Of a stretch of 64,000 nt of DNA, positions 24,134 to 32,529 are shown in pieces. A program made the position numbers and the translations under genes. The notes under the pieces are model-generated. The model worked only from the letters and a program-made list of their open reading frames with translations, had not been told where the DNA came from and made no database searches. The stretch spans positions 310,001-374,000 of the forward strand of contig CP060239.1 in assembly GCA_023898785.1 (NCBI GenBank), written 5' to 3'. Source of the DNA: Rhodospirillales bacterium. Lineage in GTDB: Bacteria > Pseudomonadota > Alphaproteobacteria > Micavibrionales > Micavibrionaceae. The first letter of the stretch is position 1. Each line of letters begins with the position of its first letter.

Positions 24134-26539
24134 TTAGGCGCTTTTGAGTTTGCGCGGGGCGATGGTTTCGTGCTCGTGTATCTCGCCGGCGGCGACTTGC
24201 GCATCGACGGTCGCCAGTGCGGTGACATTGACAATGCGGCGGCTATGGCTGGCGGTTGTCAGGATGTGCGCCGGTTTTGCGATTCCCATTAAAAGCGGGC
24301 CGATTGGAATGCCGTTGCCTAAAACTTTCAGCATGTTGTATGCGATGTTGGAGGCGTCGAGGTTGGGGCCGATCAGGAGGTTTGCTTCGCCGGTGAGACG
24401 GGAATTGGGCATTAAGAGGTCTCGTGTTTTTTGGCACAGAGCGGTGTCGGCTTGCATTTCGCCTTCGACTTCGATGTCTGTGCCCTCATATTCGGCGCGC
24501 AGAATCTCGGCGGCTTCGCGCATTTTTTGCGCCGACGGGCTGTTGAAGTTTCCGAAGTTGGAATAGGACAGCAAGGCAATTTTGGGCGTTAGACCGAAAC
24601 GCTGGACGCGCTCGGCGGCCATTTTGGCCATTTCGACAAGCTCTTCCGTATTCGGGTTGTCGTTGATATGGGTGTCACACAGGAAATACGGGCCTTTTTC
24701 GAGGAGCAGGGGCATCAATGCGGAAGGGGTTTTGACGCCCTCCGTTTTGCCGAGAATGTCCGTGATGTGTTTGAGGTGAACGTGATATTGGCCGGTGATG
24801 CCGCAGATTACGGCATCGGCTTCGCCGCGCCGGACCATGAGCGCGCCAATGGCGGTTGTGTTTGTGCGCATGGTGAAACGGGAGCTTGAGGGCGTTACGC
24901 CGCGGCGCTGCATGATTTTGTGATAATCGCTCCAGTATTCGTGGTAGCGCGGATCGTTTTCCGGATCGATCAGTTGAAAGTCTTTGTCAATTTTCATGCG
25001 CAGGCGGAATTTTTCAAGGCGTCTTTCCACGACGCGGCGGCGACCAATGACTACAGGTTTGGCAAGATTGTCGTCAATAACGATCTGGATGGCGCGTAGG
25101 ACGTTTTCTTCCTCACCTTCGCAATAGACAACGCGTTTGGGTGCGGTGCGGGCGCGAGAGATGACCGGACGCATAACCATGTTGGTTTGTACGGTATAGC
25201 TTTGAAGTGTTTCGCTGTAGGCATTCCAATCCTTGATAGGGCGCGTGGCGACGCCGCTATCTATTGCGGCTTGTGCCACAGCTTTGGGAAGTTCGGCAAT
25301 CAGACGCGGATCGAACGGTTTGGGGATCATATATTCCGGGCCAAATTCGAGTTGTTCGTCGCTGTAGACTGCGGCGACTTCGGCGGTGGCTTCCTTACGG
25401 GCTAGCTGGGCGATGGCTTTAACGCAAGCGAGCTTCATTTCCTCGTTAATGGCTGTGGCGCCGACATCGAGCGCGCCGCGGAACAGGAATGGGAAGCACA
25501 GCACATTGTTAACCTGGTTGGGGTAGTCAGAACGGCCAGTGCAGATAATGGCGTCCGGTTTGGCTTCCAGAGCCTCTTCAGGCATGATTTCCGGGGTTGG
25601 GTTGGCCAGTGTCATGAGCAGGGGTTTTTCACCCATGCCTTTGACCATGTCTTGTTTAACGACGCCGGCGGTTGACAGGCCGAGGAAGACGTCGGCGCCT
25701 TCCATGGCTTCTTTGAGGGTGCGGGCGTTGGTTTCAACGGCGAAGGTTTCTTTGACCGGGTCCATATATTCCGAGCGGCCTTTATAAACGACGCCCTTAC
25801 TGTCGCATACGGTGATGTTTTCGCGCGGCAGACCGAGTTCGATGAGGATGTTGAGGCAAGCGGTGGCCGATGCGCCCGCGCCGGAGGTGACGAGTTTTAT
25901 TTTCTTGATATCGCGTTTTGCAATATGCAACCAATTATAGAAGGCAGCGCCGACGATAATGGCGGTGCCGTGCTGGTCGTCATGGAAGACGGGAATGTGC
26001 ATGCGCTCTTTCAAGCGGCGTTCGATTTCGAAACATTCGGGCGCTTTGATATCTTCGAGGTTGATGCCGCCATAGGTTGGTTCGAGTGAGGCGACAATGT
26101 TGACGAATTTCTGGATATATTCTTCGCGGTCATATTTACCATCAGCATCTTTTTCCAGTTGTGTGTTCATGTCGATTTCAACATCGACGGAATCGATGTT
26201 GGCGAATTTTTTGAACAGGACCGATTTACCTTCCATCACGGGTTTGGCGGCCAATGCGCCGATATTGCCGAGGCCAAGTACGGCGGTGCCTTCGGTGATT
26301 ACGGCCACGAGGTTGCCTTTGGAAGTGTAATCGTAGGCCGTTAGCGGGTCTTTTTCGATTTCTTCACACGGGGCAGCGACGCCGGGGGAATAAGCCAGAG
26401 CTAGATCGCGCTGGGTTGAAAGCGCGGTTGTGGGTTTGAGCGCGACTTTACCGGGTGAGGGGAAACGGTGGTAATCCAGCGCGTCTTTCCAGAGAGCTTC
26501 TTTACTGTCTTTGGGGGCATTCTTTTTATTTTTGCTCAT
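24134..26539 (-). CDS. maeB: NADP-dependent malic enzyme with phosphotransacetylase-like domain
   Basis: It decarboxylates malate to pyruvate. The malic domain (residues 1-430) has YSPGVAAPCEEI, GNIGALAAKPVMEGK, FHDDQHGTAIIVGAA and the nucleotide fold SGAGASATACLNILIELG. The rest is a PTA-like domain (GRRRVVERRLEK, LSYSNFGNFNSP, LIGPNLDASNIAYNML) that in MaeB proteins acts in allosteric control by acetyl-CoA and not as an enzyme. The 801-residue length is slightly above the usual 760, mostly from polar tails. It lies upstream of mgtE. Confidence 0.95.
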   Translation of the reverse strand: MSKNKKNAPKDSKEALWKDALDYHRFPSPGKVALKPTTALSTQRDLALAYSPGVAAPCEEIEKDPLTAYDYTSKGNLVAVITEGTAVLGLGNIGALAAKPVMEGKSVLFKKFANIDSVDVEIDMNTQLEKDADGKYDREEYIQKFVNIVASLEPTYGGINLEDIKAPECFEIERRLKERMHIPVFHDDQHGTAIIVGAAFYNWLHIAKRDIKKIKLVTSGAGASATACLNILIELGLPRENITVCDSKGVVYKGRSEYMDPVKETFAVETNARTLKEAMEGADVFLGLSTAGVVKQDMVKGMGEKPLLMTLANPTPEIMPEEALEAKPDAIICTGRSDYPNQVNNVLCFPFLFRGALDVGATAINEEMKLACVKAIAQLARKEATAEVAAVYSDEQLEFGPEYMIPKPFDPRLIAELPKAVAQAAIDSGVATRPIKDWNAYSETLQSYTVQTNMVMRPVISRARTAPKRVVYCEGEEENVLRAIQIVIDDNLAKPVVIGRRRVVERRLEKFRLRMKIDKDFQLIDPENDPRYHEYWSDYHKIMQRRGVTPSSSRFTMRTNTTAIGALMVRRGEADAVICGITGQYHVHLKHITDILGKTEGVKTPSALMPLLLEKGPYFLCDTHINDNPNTEELVEMAKMAAERVQRFGLTPKIALLSYSNFGNFNSPSAQKMREAAEILRAEYEGTDIEVEGEMQADTALCQKTRDLLMPNSRLTGEANLLIGPNLDASNIAYNMLKVLGNGIPIGPLLMGIAKPAHILTTASHSRRIVNVTALATVDAQVAAGEIHEHETIAPRKLKSA

Positions 26540-26587
26540 AGCGTCTGGCTGCTTTCGATCATTTTTGTTGCTATCAGTTTTTTAAGA

Positions 26588-26676
26588 TGGTGCGGCTGAG
26601 AGGACTTGAACCTCCACGGGATTTAACTCCCACAGCGACCTCAACGCTGCGCGTCTACCAATTCCGCCACAGCCGC
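26588..26676 (-). tRNA. tRNA-Leu (anticodon GAG)
   Basis: On the minus strand the acceptor stem GCGGCTG pairs with CAGCCGC, followed by A and an encoded CCA. The anticodon loop reads GTTGAGGTC inside the stem GCAGC/GCTGT. A long variable arm and GGTTCAAGTCC T-loop identify a class II leucine tRNA. It sits alone between maeB and lipB. Confidence 0.95.
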
Positions 26677-26774
26677 ATATCTTAATGAGGTGCGCTTTGA
26701 TAGCAAAAGCAAGGGTGGAGTGCAAGTGTGTATGAGTGTTGCAGTGCGATAGAGTTTCCTTTATTGAAGCTTTT

Positions 26775-27476
26775 ATGGAATGGAAGATTTCGAAAAAGCC
26801 GGTGGAATATCCTGAGGCGTTGGACTTTATGGATGCGCGGGTGGCGGATATTCATGAAGGCCGGGCCGATGAGTGCGTGTGGCTGCTGGAGCATCCGGCG
26901 CTGTATACCGGTGGGACAAGCGCGAAGGCGGATGATTTATTGGATGCTGGCGGTTTGCCGGTTTATGAGACGGGGCGCGGCGGGGAGTATACCTATCACG
27001 GGCCGGGCCAGCGGGTGGCTTATGTGATGGTCGATTTGAAGCGGCGGCAGAAGGGACCGGATATCAAGAGATATGTCTGGCAGCTGGAAGAGTGGATTAT
27101 TCAGGCATTGGCGGAATTTGGAATTGCCGGGGAGCGGCGGGAAGGGCGCGTGGGAATTTGGGTAAAAACCCCTCACCCGTCTTTCGCTGGCGCTCAAGAC
27201 ACCCTCTCCCGTGGGGAGAGGGAGGGGCCCACGCAGTGGGAGGGTGAGGGGATTATTGAGGAGGAGAAGATTGCGGCGATCGGGGTGCGGGTGCGGCGCT
27301 GGGTAACGCTTCACGGAATTGCGATTAATGTTGCGCCGGATTTATCGCATTTTTCGGGGATTGTGCCATGTGGAATTAGCGAGCACGGGGTGACGAGCAT
27401 GCAGGCGCTGGGCGTGGATGCGTCGATGGAAGAAGTTGACCGGGTTTTGCGGGAGAAATTCGGGGAGGTTTTTTAA
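26775..27476 (+). CDS. lipB: Octanoyltransferase LipB with an in-frame repeat insertion
   Basis: It moves octanoyl from acyl carrier protein to lipoyl-dependent enzymes. Conserved pieces are LLEHPALYTGGTSAK, GRGGEYTYHGPGQRVAYVM, the catalytic lysine in EKIAAIGVRVRRWVTLHG, and the catalytic cysteine in SGIVPCGISEHGVTSM. Between GIWV and EEEKIAAIG there is an extra stretch of about 28 residues (TPHPSFAGAQDTLSRGE onward) encoded exactly by a family 2 repeat. Without it the length would be about 205, normal for LipB. The ATG at 26775 fits homologues; an earlier start at 26736 is less likely. Confidence 0.92.
   Translation: MEWKISKKPVEYPEALDFMDARVADIHEGRADECVWLLEHPALYTGGTSAKADDLLDAGGLPVYETGRGGEYTYHGPGQRVAYVMVDLKRRQKGPDIKRYVWQLEEWIIQALAEFGIAGERREGRVGIWVKTPHPSFAGAQDTLSRGEREGPTQWEGEGIIEEEKIAAIGVRVRRWVTLHGIAINVAPDLSHFSGIVPCGISEHGVTSMQALGVDASMEEVDRVLREKFGEVF
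27169..27251. repeat. Family 2 repeat inside lipB
   Basis: It starts CCCCTCACCC and ends GGGTGAGGGG, a perfect terminal inverted repeat, with an internal stem 'ccctctcccgtggggagaggg'. It is related to the intergenic copy at 6614. It stays open in the lipB frame on the plus strand. Confidence 0.88.
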
Positions 27477-27500
27477 CGCGGAGATACGGAGGTTCGGAGA
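27473..27500. repeat. Family 3 fragment after lipB
   Basis: 'taacgcggagatacggaggt' and 'tcggagaa' resemble the family 3 arms near 7130 and 28730. The first bases contain the lipB stop codon. Confidence 0.45.
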
Positions 27501-27506
27501 ATGGTG

Positions 27507-27536
27507 TTGACATGGAAAGTTTTTGTAGCCTATAAG
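27507..27536 (+). promoter_or_regulatory. Sigma70-like promoter of the 82-residue gene
   Basis: TTGACA (27507-27512) and TATAAG (27531-27536) are separated by 18 bases. They precede a gene with the good ribosome site AAGGAG, leaving an untranslated leader of about 35 bases. Confidence 0.6.
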
Positions 27537-27576
27537 CAATATTATTCATAATAACAGTATTTTTAAGGAGTAGAGT

Positions 27577-27825
27577 ATGCCGGTACCGGAAATGAATTTT
27601 TTACAAGCCGCTGAAGATGAGTTGGGTCGATTGAATGATCGAGGCGCTTTTGATGAAATTTGGCGGGCTATAAATTTAGCAAACCATTTTGATATTCAGC
27701 CAAGCGCAAATGGACAGGTTTCCCGGAAAGAAGTGGGCCGAGTTAGTGAAGTGCTTGGTATTCCTTGTGAAGGTAAAGAGTGTCTTGGAAACCGTATCTA
27801 TGATGCGGCTGCTCGATTGGGGTAG
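27577..27825 (+). CDS. Small hypothetical protein
   Basis: An 82-residue soluble protein with no family I recognise. It has AAGGAG nine bases before the ATG and its own promoter, so it is very likely expressed. The sequence is helical and charged at first (FLQAAEDELGRLNDRGAFDE) with a later IPCEGKECLGNRIYDAA containing two cysteines. It lies between lipB and the convergent N-formylglutamate amidohydrolase gene. Confidence 0.6.
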   Translation: MPVPEMNFLQAAEDELGRLNDRGAFDEIWRAINLANHFDIQPSANGQVSRKEVGRVSEVLGIPCEGKECLGNRIYDAAARLG

Positions 27826-27840
27826 GCGTAATAACGTGTT

Positions 27841-28719
27841 CTAATCCGCCGCGAGGGTGGTGATGCGGCTTTCGACGTAGGAAGCGCAAAACTGAATCAG
27901 TTTCTCAATATGGTTTTTGAGCGCGTTGTAATCGCTGGTTTTTTCCAGCGTTTCTTCATCCATATAAAGGGATTTGTTGATTTCAAACTGGAGGGAGTGG
28001 AAGCCTTCGGCGGGGGAGGAGTATTTCTCGACCAGTTCGACGCCTTTGAAGGGGTCGTTGATGGACACGGTGTAGCCTAATTCTTTGAGAAAATCGCGCA
28101 GGGCGTGGGTGAAGTCATTGTCGCAGGCGGTGGCATCGCGATCGCCAAGGACGAAATCAGCGGGCTTTGGGCGGTTGCCGACAAGACCGATTCCACGGCG
28201 CGGGTAGGCGCTGGATGCGGGCATAGAATGGCAGTTGATGTGCCAGACCTGGCCGAAATTGTAGTGGGTTTCGTTGATGAGCGCTTCGAGTGCATTATGA
28301 TAAGGGTGGTAATAGGTATCGAGGCGGTGGAGAATTTCTTCTGTTGTCAGGTTGCGGTCATAAACAGGTACGCCGGGCCGCACGAGGCGGCGGATGAGGC
28401 CTATGCCCGCGTGAGAGCGGGACGAGGGGGCGATTGGATGTGGACCGGTCCAGTCGCCGTTCAACAGTTCCGGGTCGATATCTTCGGCGGCGCGGTTGAC
28501 GTCGATATAGCTGCGCGGGAAATGGGCGTGCAAAAAGGTGACGCCGTGATTGGGCGCGGCGGCGAAGAGGTCTTCGACGTATTTATCCTCGGCGGATTCA
28601 AGCGTGTGAAAATCGCAGGCAAAGTCGAAATCATCGGGGTAGCGGTCGCCGCTGTGGGGGCTGTCAAAAACCAGCGGTAGGGGATTTTGGGGTTTTTCGA
28701 TGGAGAAAATGTTCTTCAT
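27841..28719 (-). CDS. N-formylglutamate amidohydrolase family protein
   Basis: A 292-residue zinc hydrolase of the family that includes HutG-type N-formylglutamate deformylase. Signature segments are PLVFDSPHSGDRYPDDF, with His-Ser-Gly at the metal site, EDKYVEDLF, and WHINCHSMPASS carrying the second His. A late SLQFEINKSLYMD supplies the conserved Glu. No hut genes are around, so the link to histidine breakdown is unproven; many alphaproteobacteria have such isolated copies. Its upstream region contains family 3 and family 1 repeats. Confidence 0.88.
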   Translation of the reverse strand: MKNIFSIEKPQNPLPLVFDSPHSGDRYPDDFDFACDFHTLESAEDKYVEDLFAAAPNHGVTFLHAHFPRSYIDVNRAAEDIDPELLNGDWTGPHPIAPSSRSHAGIGLIRRLVRPGVPVYDRNLTTEEILHRLDTYYHPYHNALEALINETHYNFGQVWHINCHSMPASSAYPRRGIGLVGNRPKPADFVLGDRDATACDNDFTHALRDFLKELGYTVSINDPFKGVELVEKYSSPAEGFHSLQFEINKSLYMDEETLEKTSDYNALKNHIEKLIQFCASYVESRITTLAAD

Positions 28720-28729
28720 ACTTATTTTT

Positions 28730-28864
28730 AACGCGAAGACACGAAGAAGCGAAGTTTTTTAATGCGTAGAAAAATTATATTTGTCATTGCGAGCCTTGGC
28801 GAAGCAATCTACATTTCAGTCAAATTGAATGGATTGCTTCGTCGCTATGCTCCTCGCAATGACG
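28730..28864. repeat. Family 3 fragment and full family 1 repeat in a divergent promoter region
   Basis: 'acgcgaagacacgaagaagcg' (28730-28756) is family 3. Then 28783-28864 is a complete family 1 copy, GTCATTGCGAGCC...GCTCCTCGCAATGACG. The pair fills nearly all the space between the amidohydrolase gene and serS, so promoters for both must lie in or next to repeats. Confidence 0.8.
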
Positions 28865-28883
28865 ATTTATGGATTAGGTAAAA

Positions 28884-30155
28884 ATGCACGACATAAAATA
28901 TATACGCGAAAATCCGAATGACTTTGACGCGGCGATGGCGCGGCGCGGGCTGGATGGACAGTCTGAAGCTATTTTGAAGCTGGATGAAGAGCGGCGTGGG
29001 GTGCAGACTGAGTTGCAGCGTGATCAGGAGATGCGTAATGAAATTTCCAAGCAGATTGGCGAGATTAAGAAATCCGGTGGTGATGCGTCTCAACAAATGA
29101 AAGATGTGGCGGCGTTAAAAGAGGGGATGAGTGAGCTTGAGGATAAAGAGCGGGCGCTGGGTGAGGGTTTGCAGAATTTACTGGCCTGTTTGCCGAATAT
29201 ACTGGCGACGGACGTTCCTGATGGGGCGGATGAGGATGAGAATGTCGAGCTGCGTAAATGGGGCGAGATTAAAATCCCAAAAGGTCCCGATCATGCCGAG
29301 ATTGGCGAAAAGCTAGGGATGATGGATTTTGAAACGGCGGCGAAAATGTCGGGGAGCCGGTTTACGCTTTTGAGCGGCGGGTTGGCGCGGATGGAGCGGG
29401 CGATCGGGATGTTTTTCCTCGATGTGCATACGTCCGAGCATGGTTATACAGAGGTGTCTCCGCCTTTGATGATTCGTGATAATGCCATGTTCGGCACCGG
29501 GCAGCTTCCGAAATTTAAAGAGGATCAGTTTTGTACGACACGCGGGGATTGGTTGTTGCCGACTTCGGAAGTGCCGTTGACCAATATCGTTGCCGAGATG
29601 ATTGTGGAAGAAGAGTATCTGCCGCGTCGCTATACGGCCTTTACGCCGTGTTTTCGGCAGGAAGCCGGGGCGGCGGGGAAGGATACGCGCGGGATGTTGC
29701 GTCAGCACCAATTCTATAAAGTTGAGATGGTGAGCGTGACCGCGCCGGAAGGCAGCGAGGCCGAGCATGAACGTATGGTTGGCTGCGCGGAAGCGGTTTT
29801 GCAGAAGCTGGAGATTCCGTATCGCACGATTGTGTTATGTAGCGGGGATACCGGGTTTGGGGCGCGTAAGACCTATGACATTGAGGCATGGTTGCCGGGG
29901 CAAGAAACGTACCGCGAGATTTCATCGGTATCGAATTGCTGGGATTTTCAGGCGCGGCGGATGAATGCGCGTTGCCGTCCGAAGGGAGAGAAGCAGACGC
30001 GGTTTGTGCATACGTTGAACGGGTCCGGTGTGGCGGTGGGCCGGGCGTTGATCGCGGTGATTGAGAATTATCATGATCCGGGCGATGGGGGGGTTTGGGT
30101 GCCGGAGGTCTTGAAGCCGTATATGGGTGGATTAGAGAAGATTGTGAAGGAATGA
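28884..30155 (+). CDS. serS: Seryl-tRNA synthetase
   Basis: It charges tRNA-Ser. The N-terminal helical arm (residues 27-110, with ERRGVQTELQRDQEMRNE) is a long coiled coil that grips the tRNA. Class II motif 2 is in FTPCFRQEAGAAGKDTRGM and motif 3 in NGSGVAVGRALIAVIEN. The 423-residue length is normal. The ATG lies 20 bases after a family 1 repeat and has only a weak ribosome site. Its stop overlaps the start of the next gene. Confidence 0.97.
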   Translation: MHDIKYIRENPNDFDAAMARRGLDGQSEAILKLDEERRGVQTELQRDQEMRNEISKQIGEIKKSGGDASQQMKDVAALKEGMSELEDKERALGEGLQNLLACLPNILATDVPDGADEDENVELRKWGEIKIPKGPDHAEIGEKLGMMDFETAAKMSGSRFTLLSGGLARMERAIGMFFLDVHTSEHGYTEVSPPLMIRDNAMFGTGQLPKFKEDQFCTTRGDWLLPTSEVPLTNIVAEMIVEEEYLPRRYTAFTPCFRQEAGAAGKDTRGMLRQHQFYKVEMVSVTAPEGSEAEHERMVGCAEAVLQKLEIPYRTIVLCSGDTGFGARKTYDIEAWLPGQETYREISSVSNCWDFQARRMNARCRPKGEKQTRFVHTLNGSGVAVGRALIAVIENYHDPGDGGVWVPEVLKPYMGGLEKIVKE

Positions 30156-30553
30156 TGACTGAGGTTGAGGTAGTCTTGGAAATGCAAAAAATGCATGCAG
30201 AGGTCGTAAAAGACCTTGGCGTTTTTGGTTTGCAGGCACTTATAACAATAAATGCAGGGGCGGTTATTGCTCTAATAACTTTCATACCGCAAGCGATCGA
30301 TTCTGGAAAATTAAAAATTGATATTAAGAAAATTAAAGCGGCTGTTTTGTTGTTTCTGATTGGGTTATTTATGGCTTTTCTTTCTATTTTGGTTACGTAT
30401 ATGCTCGCTCAAATGAGTTTTGCAAATTTTGGTGTGCCAAGCTTTTGGTTATTTATTTTGCTGATGGTTTTACCCGCATTACTTTCTTTTGTTTGTTTTG
30501 CTTGGGGCGCGTTAAAGGCATCTCAGTCAATTAAAGAAAATTTATTGCTATGA
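30152..30553 (+). CDS. Small three-helix membrane protein
   Basis: A 133-residue protein with three hydrophobic stretches: ALITINAGAVIALITFIP, AVLLFLIGLFMAFLSILVTY and LFILLMVLPALLSFVCFAW. The N terminus is helical and acidic. The start ATGATGA overlaps the serS stop, and the end overlaps the pcm start by four bases, so it is tightly coupled within serS-orf-pcm. I do not recognise the family. Its AT content is visibly higher than that of its neighbours, which suggests it was acquired. Confidence 0.7.
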   Translation: MMTEVEVVLEMQKMHAEVVKDLGVFGLQALITINAGAVIALITFIPQAIDSGKLKIDIKKIKAAVLLFLIGLFMAFLSILVTYMLAQMSFANFGVPSFWLFILLMVLPALLSFVCFAWGALKASQSIKENLLL

Positions 30554-31230
30554 ACACGCAGGATATAAATCGTCGGATACGGTTGGTTATGGATCTTCGC
30601 AGGAAGGGGATTGGCGACGCGCGTGTGCTGGGGGCGATGGAGCGGGTGCCACGTGATGAGTTTGTACCGGCGGCGGTGAAGGATCAGGCGTGGGATGATA
30701 TGGCCTTGCCGATCGGACGCGGGCAGACGATTTCCCAGCCTTATGTGGTGGCGGCGATGACGCAGGCTTTGCAGCTTTCAGACCGGGATAAGGTGCTGGA
30801 GATTGGCACGGGGTGCGGGTATCAGAGCGCGATTTTGGCGAAGCTGTGCCGGCGGGTTTATACGATTGAGCGGCATAAGATTTTGCTAAGCCGCGCGGAG
30901 AAAATGTTTGAAAAGCTGGGTTTGCGCAATATTACCGTGATTGCAGCGGACGGGATGCTTGGTTGGCCGAAGATTAACGGGATGAGCCAAGCGCCATTTG
31001 ACAAGATTATCGTGACGGCGGCAGCGCGGGAAAAGCCGCCGCAGGCGTTGCTCGATCAGCTTAAAATCGGCGGGGCGATGATTATTCCGGTGGGGCCGAG
31101 CGGGGACCAATGGCTCAAGCTGTATAAGAAAGAGAGCGAGGAGGCCTATAGCGTGCGCGATGTTATGCCGGTGCGGTTTGTGCCGTTATTGCCGGATATA
31201 GCGAGCGATGATGAGGGGCAGGCGGCTTAG
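30550..31230 (+). CDS. pcm: Protein-L-isoaspartate O-methyltransferase
   Basis: It methylates isoaspartyl residues in damaged proteins using S-adenosylmethionine. Motifs are AWDDMALPIGRGQTISQPY, the SAM loop VLEIGTGCGYQSAILAKL, and the post-motif IIVTAAAREKPPQALLDQL. The 226-residue length fits. It overlaps the upstream membrane-protein gene (ATGA) and the convergent 70-residue gene at its end. With nlpD downstream this is part of the common pcm-nlpD order. Confidence 0.95.
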   Translation: MNTQDINRRIRLVMDLRRKGIGDARVLGAMERVPRDEFVPAAVKDQAWDDMALPIGRGQTISQPYVVAAMTQALQLSDRDKVLEIGTGCGYQSAILAKLCRRVYTIERHKILLSRAEKMFEKLGLRNITVIAADGMLGWPKINGMSQAPFDKIIVTAAAREKPPQALLDQLKIGGAMIIPVGPSGDQWLKLYKKESEEAYSVRDVMPVRFVPLLPDIASDDEGQAA

Positions 31231-31439
31231 AAGCCACGGATGGCTTGGCATTCAGTGAGCGCTTGTCTTTTTAGGGGGTAGTTTGGGTCTTGCGTGCCTT
31301 CGGTTTGCGCAATTTTTAATTCCTCTTCTAAGTCGCGAGCGTTTACCGTTTCTATAGTTGCGCCAGCTTCACGGAATTGTATATGGATGCCTATGCCTGT
31401 GAAAATTGTATAATTGTCAAAAGTTTTTTCTGTTGTCAT
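31227..31439 (-). CDS. Small hypothetical protein
   Basis: A 70-residue soluble acidic protein, with GIGIHIQFREAGATIETVNA and ARDLEEELKIAQTEG as its recognisable segments. No family comes to mind. It is very likely real: AAGGAG lies about nine bases before its ATG and a sigma70-like promoter precedes that. It converges on pcm with a four-base overlap and is divergent from the nlpD-like gene. Confidence 0.65.
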   Translation of the reverse strand: MTTEKTFDNYTIFTGIGIHIQFREAGATIETVNARDLEEELKIAQTEGTQDPNYPLKRQALTECQAIRGF

Positions 31440-31462
31440 TTTTTGTCTCCTTAGCCGGTGAT

Positions 31463-31542
31463 TTATTATGTAATTTCGTGTAGTTTGTCAAGAAAATTAG
31501 GCATTCCTATTTCTTTTGATGTCCTAATTTGTGCGTTATACT
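31463..31542. promoter_or_regulatory. Divergent promoter region with an inverted repeat
   Basis: On the minus strand TTGACA (31486-31491) and TAATAA (31463-31468) are 17 bases apart and drive the 70-residue gene. On the plus strand TATACT (31537-31542) with a weak TTTGAT at -35 lies just before the nlpD ATG. AAATTAGG and CCTAATTT form a perfect inverted repeat between the two promoters, which could be an operator. Confidence 0.55.
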
Positions 31543-31548
31543 GCTCTG

Positions 31549-32526
31549 ATGAGATATTCTGTCTTTGGTTTTTTCATAGTTGCTTTGTCCTTGTCCGCCT
31601 GTCTTGTTCAAAAGCCAGCGCCGGTGTCGCATTATGGCACGGCGGAAGGGGCGGGGAGCGCGGGGGCCTACACGGTAGTGGCCGGCGATAATCTGTGGAG
31701 CATTTCACAGCGTTATGACATCGTGATGCGCGATATTGTGGTGAGCAACAGTTTGCGAGCGCCGTTTATTCTTAATGCTGGGCAGCGGTTGAAGTTGCCT
31801 GCGCCGCGGACTTACCGTGTGCGCGCTGGGGATAGTCTTTATACTGTGTCGCGACTTTATAACGTGAGTTTGTCCGAGCTTGCCAAGCTTAACCGGTTAA
31901 GTCCGCCTTATGTGATTCAACCGGGGCAGGTTTTGCGCTTGCCCGGTGTGACGCCGAAGACGAGTCCGTCCGTTATACGCAGTGCGCGCGTGTCGCCGCG
32001 GCCGGAGGCGGAGGTTTTGTCACTTTCGCAAGAGCAGGGGGTTCCAATTCCCGCACGCAAACCTTCTTCCGGTGAGGTAGGGGTTAAGGTTGCGAAAGCG
32101 TCAAATCCCAAGCCTGTTAAGGTGACGACCAAGCCGCCGAAGCGTTCATCGTCGAAATTTTTGAAGCCGGTGAATGGAACAGTCATTTCATCTTATGGGC
32201 CGAAGAAAAACGGGTTGCATAATGACGGTGTTAATATCAGAGCGGCGCGCGGGGCCGGGGTGAAAGCGGCGGATAACGGCGTTGTGGTGTATGCGGGAAA
32301 TGAGATCAAAGGTTCGGGGAATTTGATTCTGGTGCGCCATGATGATCGCTGGATGACGGCCTATGCGCATCTGGACCGGATAGATGTGAAGCGCGGAGAT
32401 GTTTTAACGCGCGGCCAGATGATCGGCACTGTCGGTTCGACTGGTTCCGTCGATAGTCCGCAATTGCATTTCGAGGTGCGGCGGGGAACGGATGCGATTA
32501 ATCCTTCTCGATATTTGGAAAGCTAG
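31549..32526 (+). CDS. NlpD-like lipoprotein: two LysM domains and a degenerate M23 domain
   Basis: A 325-residue outer-membrane lipoprotein (lipobox LSAC). Two LysM peptidoglycan-binding repeats follow: YTVVAGDNLWSISQRYD and YRVRAGDSLYTVSRLYN. A basic linker leads to a C-terminal M23 fold (VKAADNGVVVYAGNEIKGSG, SPQLHFEVRRGTDAINP). The first zinc-binding motif HxxxD reads LHNDGVNI, so the Asp ligand is replaced by Asn. That fits NlpD/EnvC-type activators of amidases and not an active peptidase. The ATG at 31549 is preferred to a GTG at 31531. Confidence 0.88.
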   Translation: MRYSVFGFFIVALSLSACLVQKPAPVSHYGTAEGAGSAGAYTVVAGDNLWSISQRYDIVMRDIVVSNSLRAPFILNAGQRLKLPAPRTYRVRAGDSLYTVSRLYNVSLSELAKLNRLSPPYVIQPGQVLRLPGVTPKTSPSVIRSARVSPRPEAEVLSLSQEQGVPIPARKPSSGEVGVKVAKASNPKPVKVTTKPPKRSSSKFLKPVNGTVISSYGPKKNGLHNDGVNIRAARGAGVKAADNGVVVYAGNEIKGSGNLILVRHDDRWMTAYAHLDRIDVKRGDVLTRGQMIGTVGSTGSVDSPQLHFEVRRGTDAINPSRYLES

Positions 32527-32529
32527 GTT

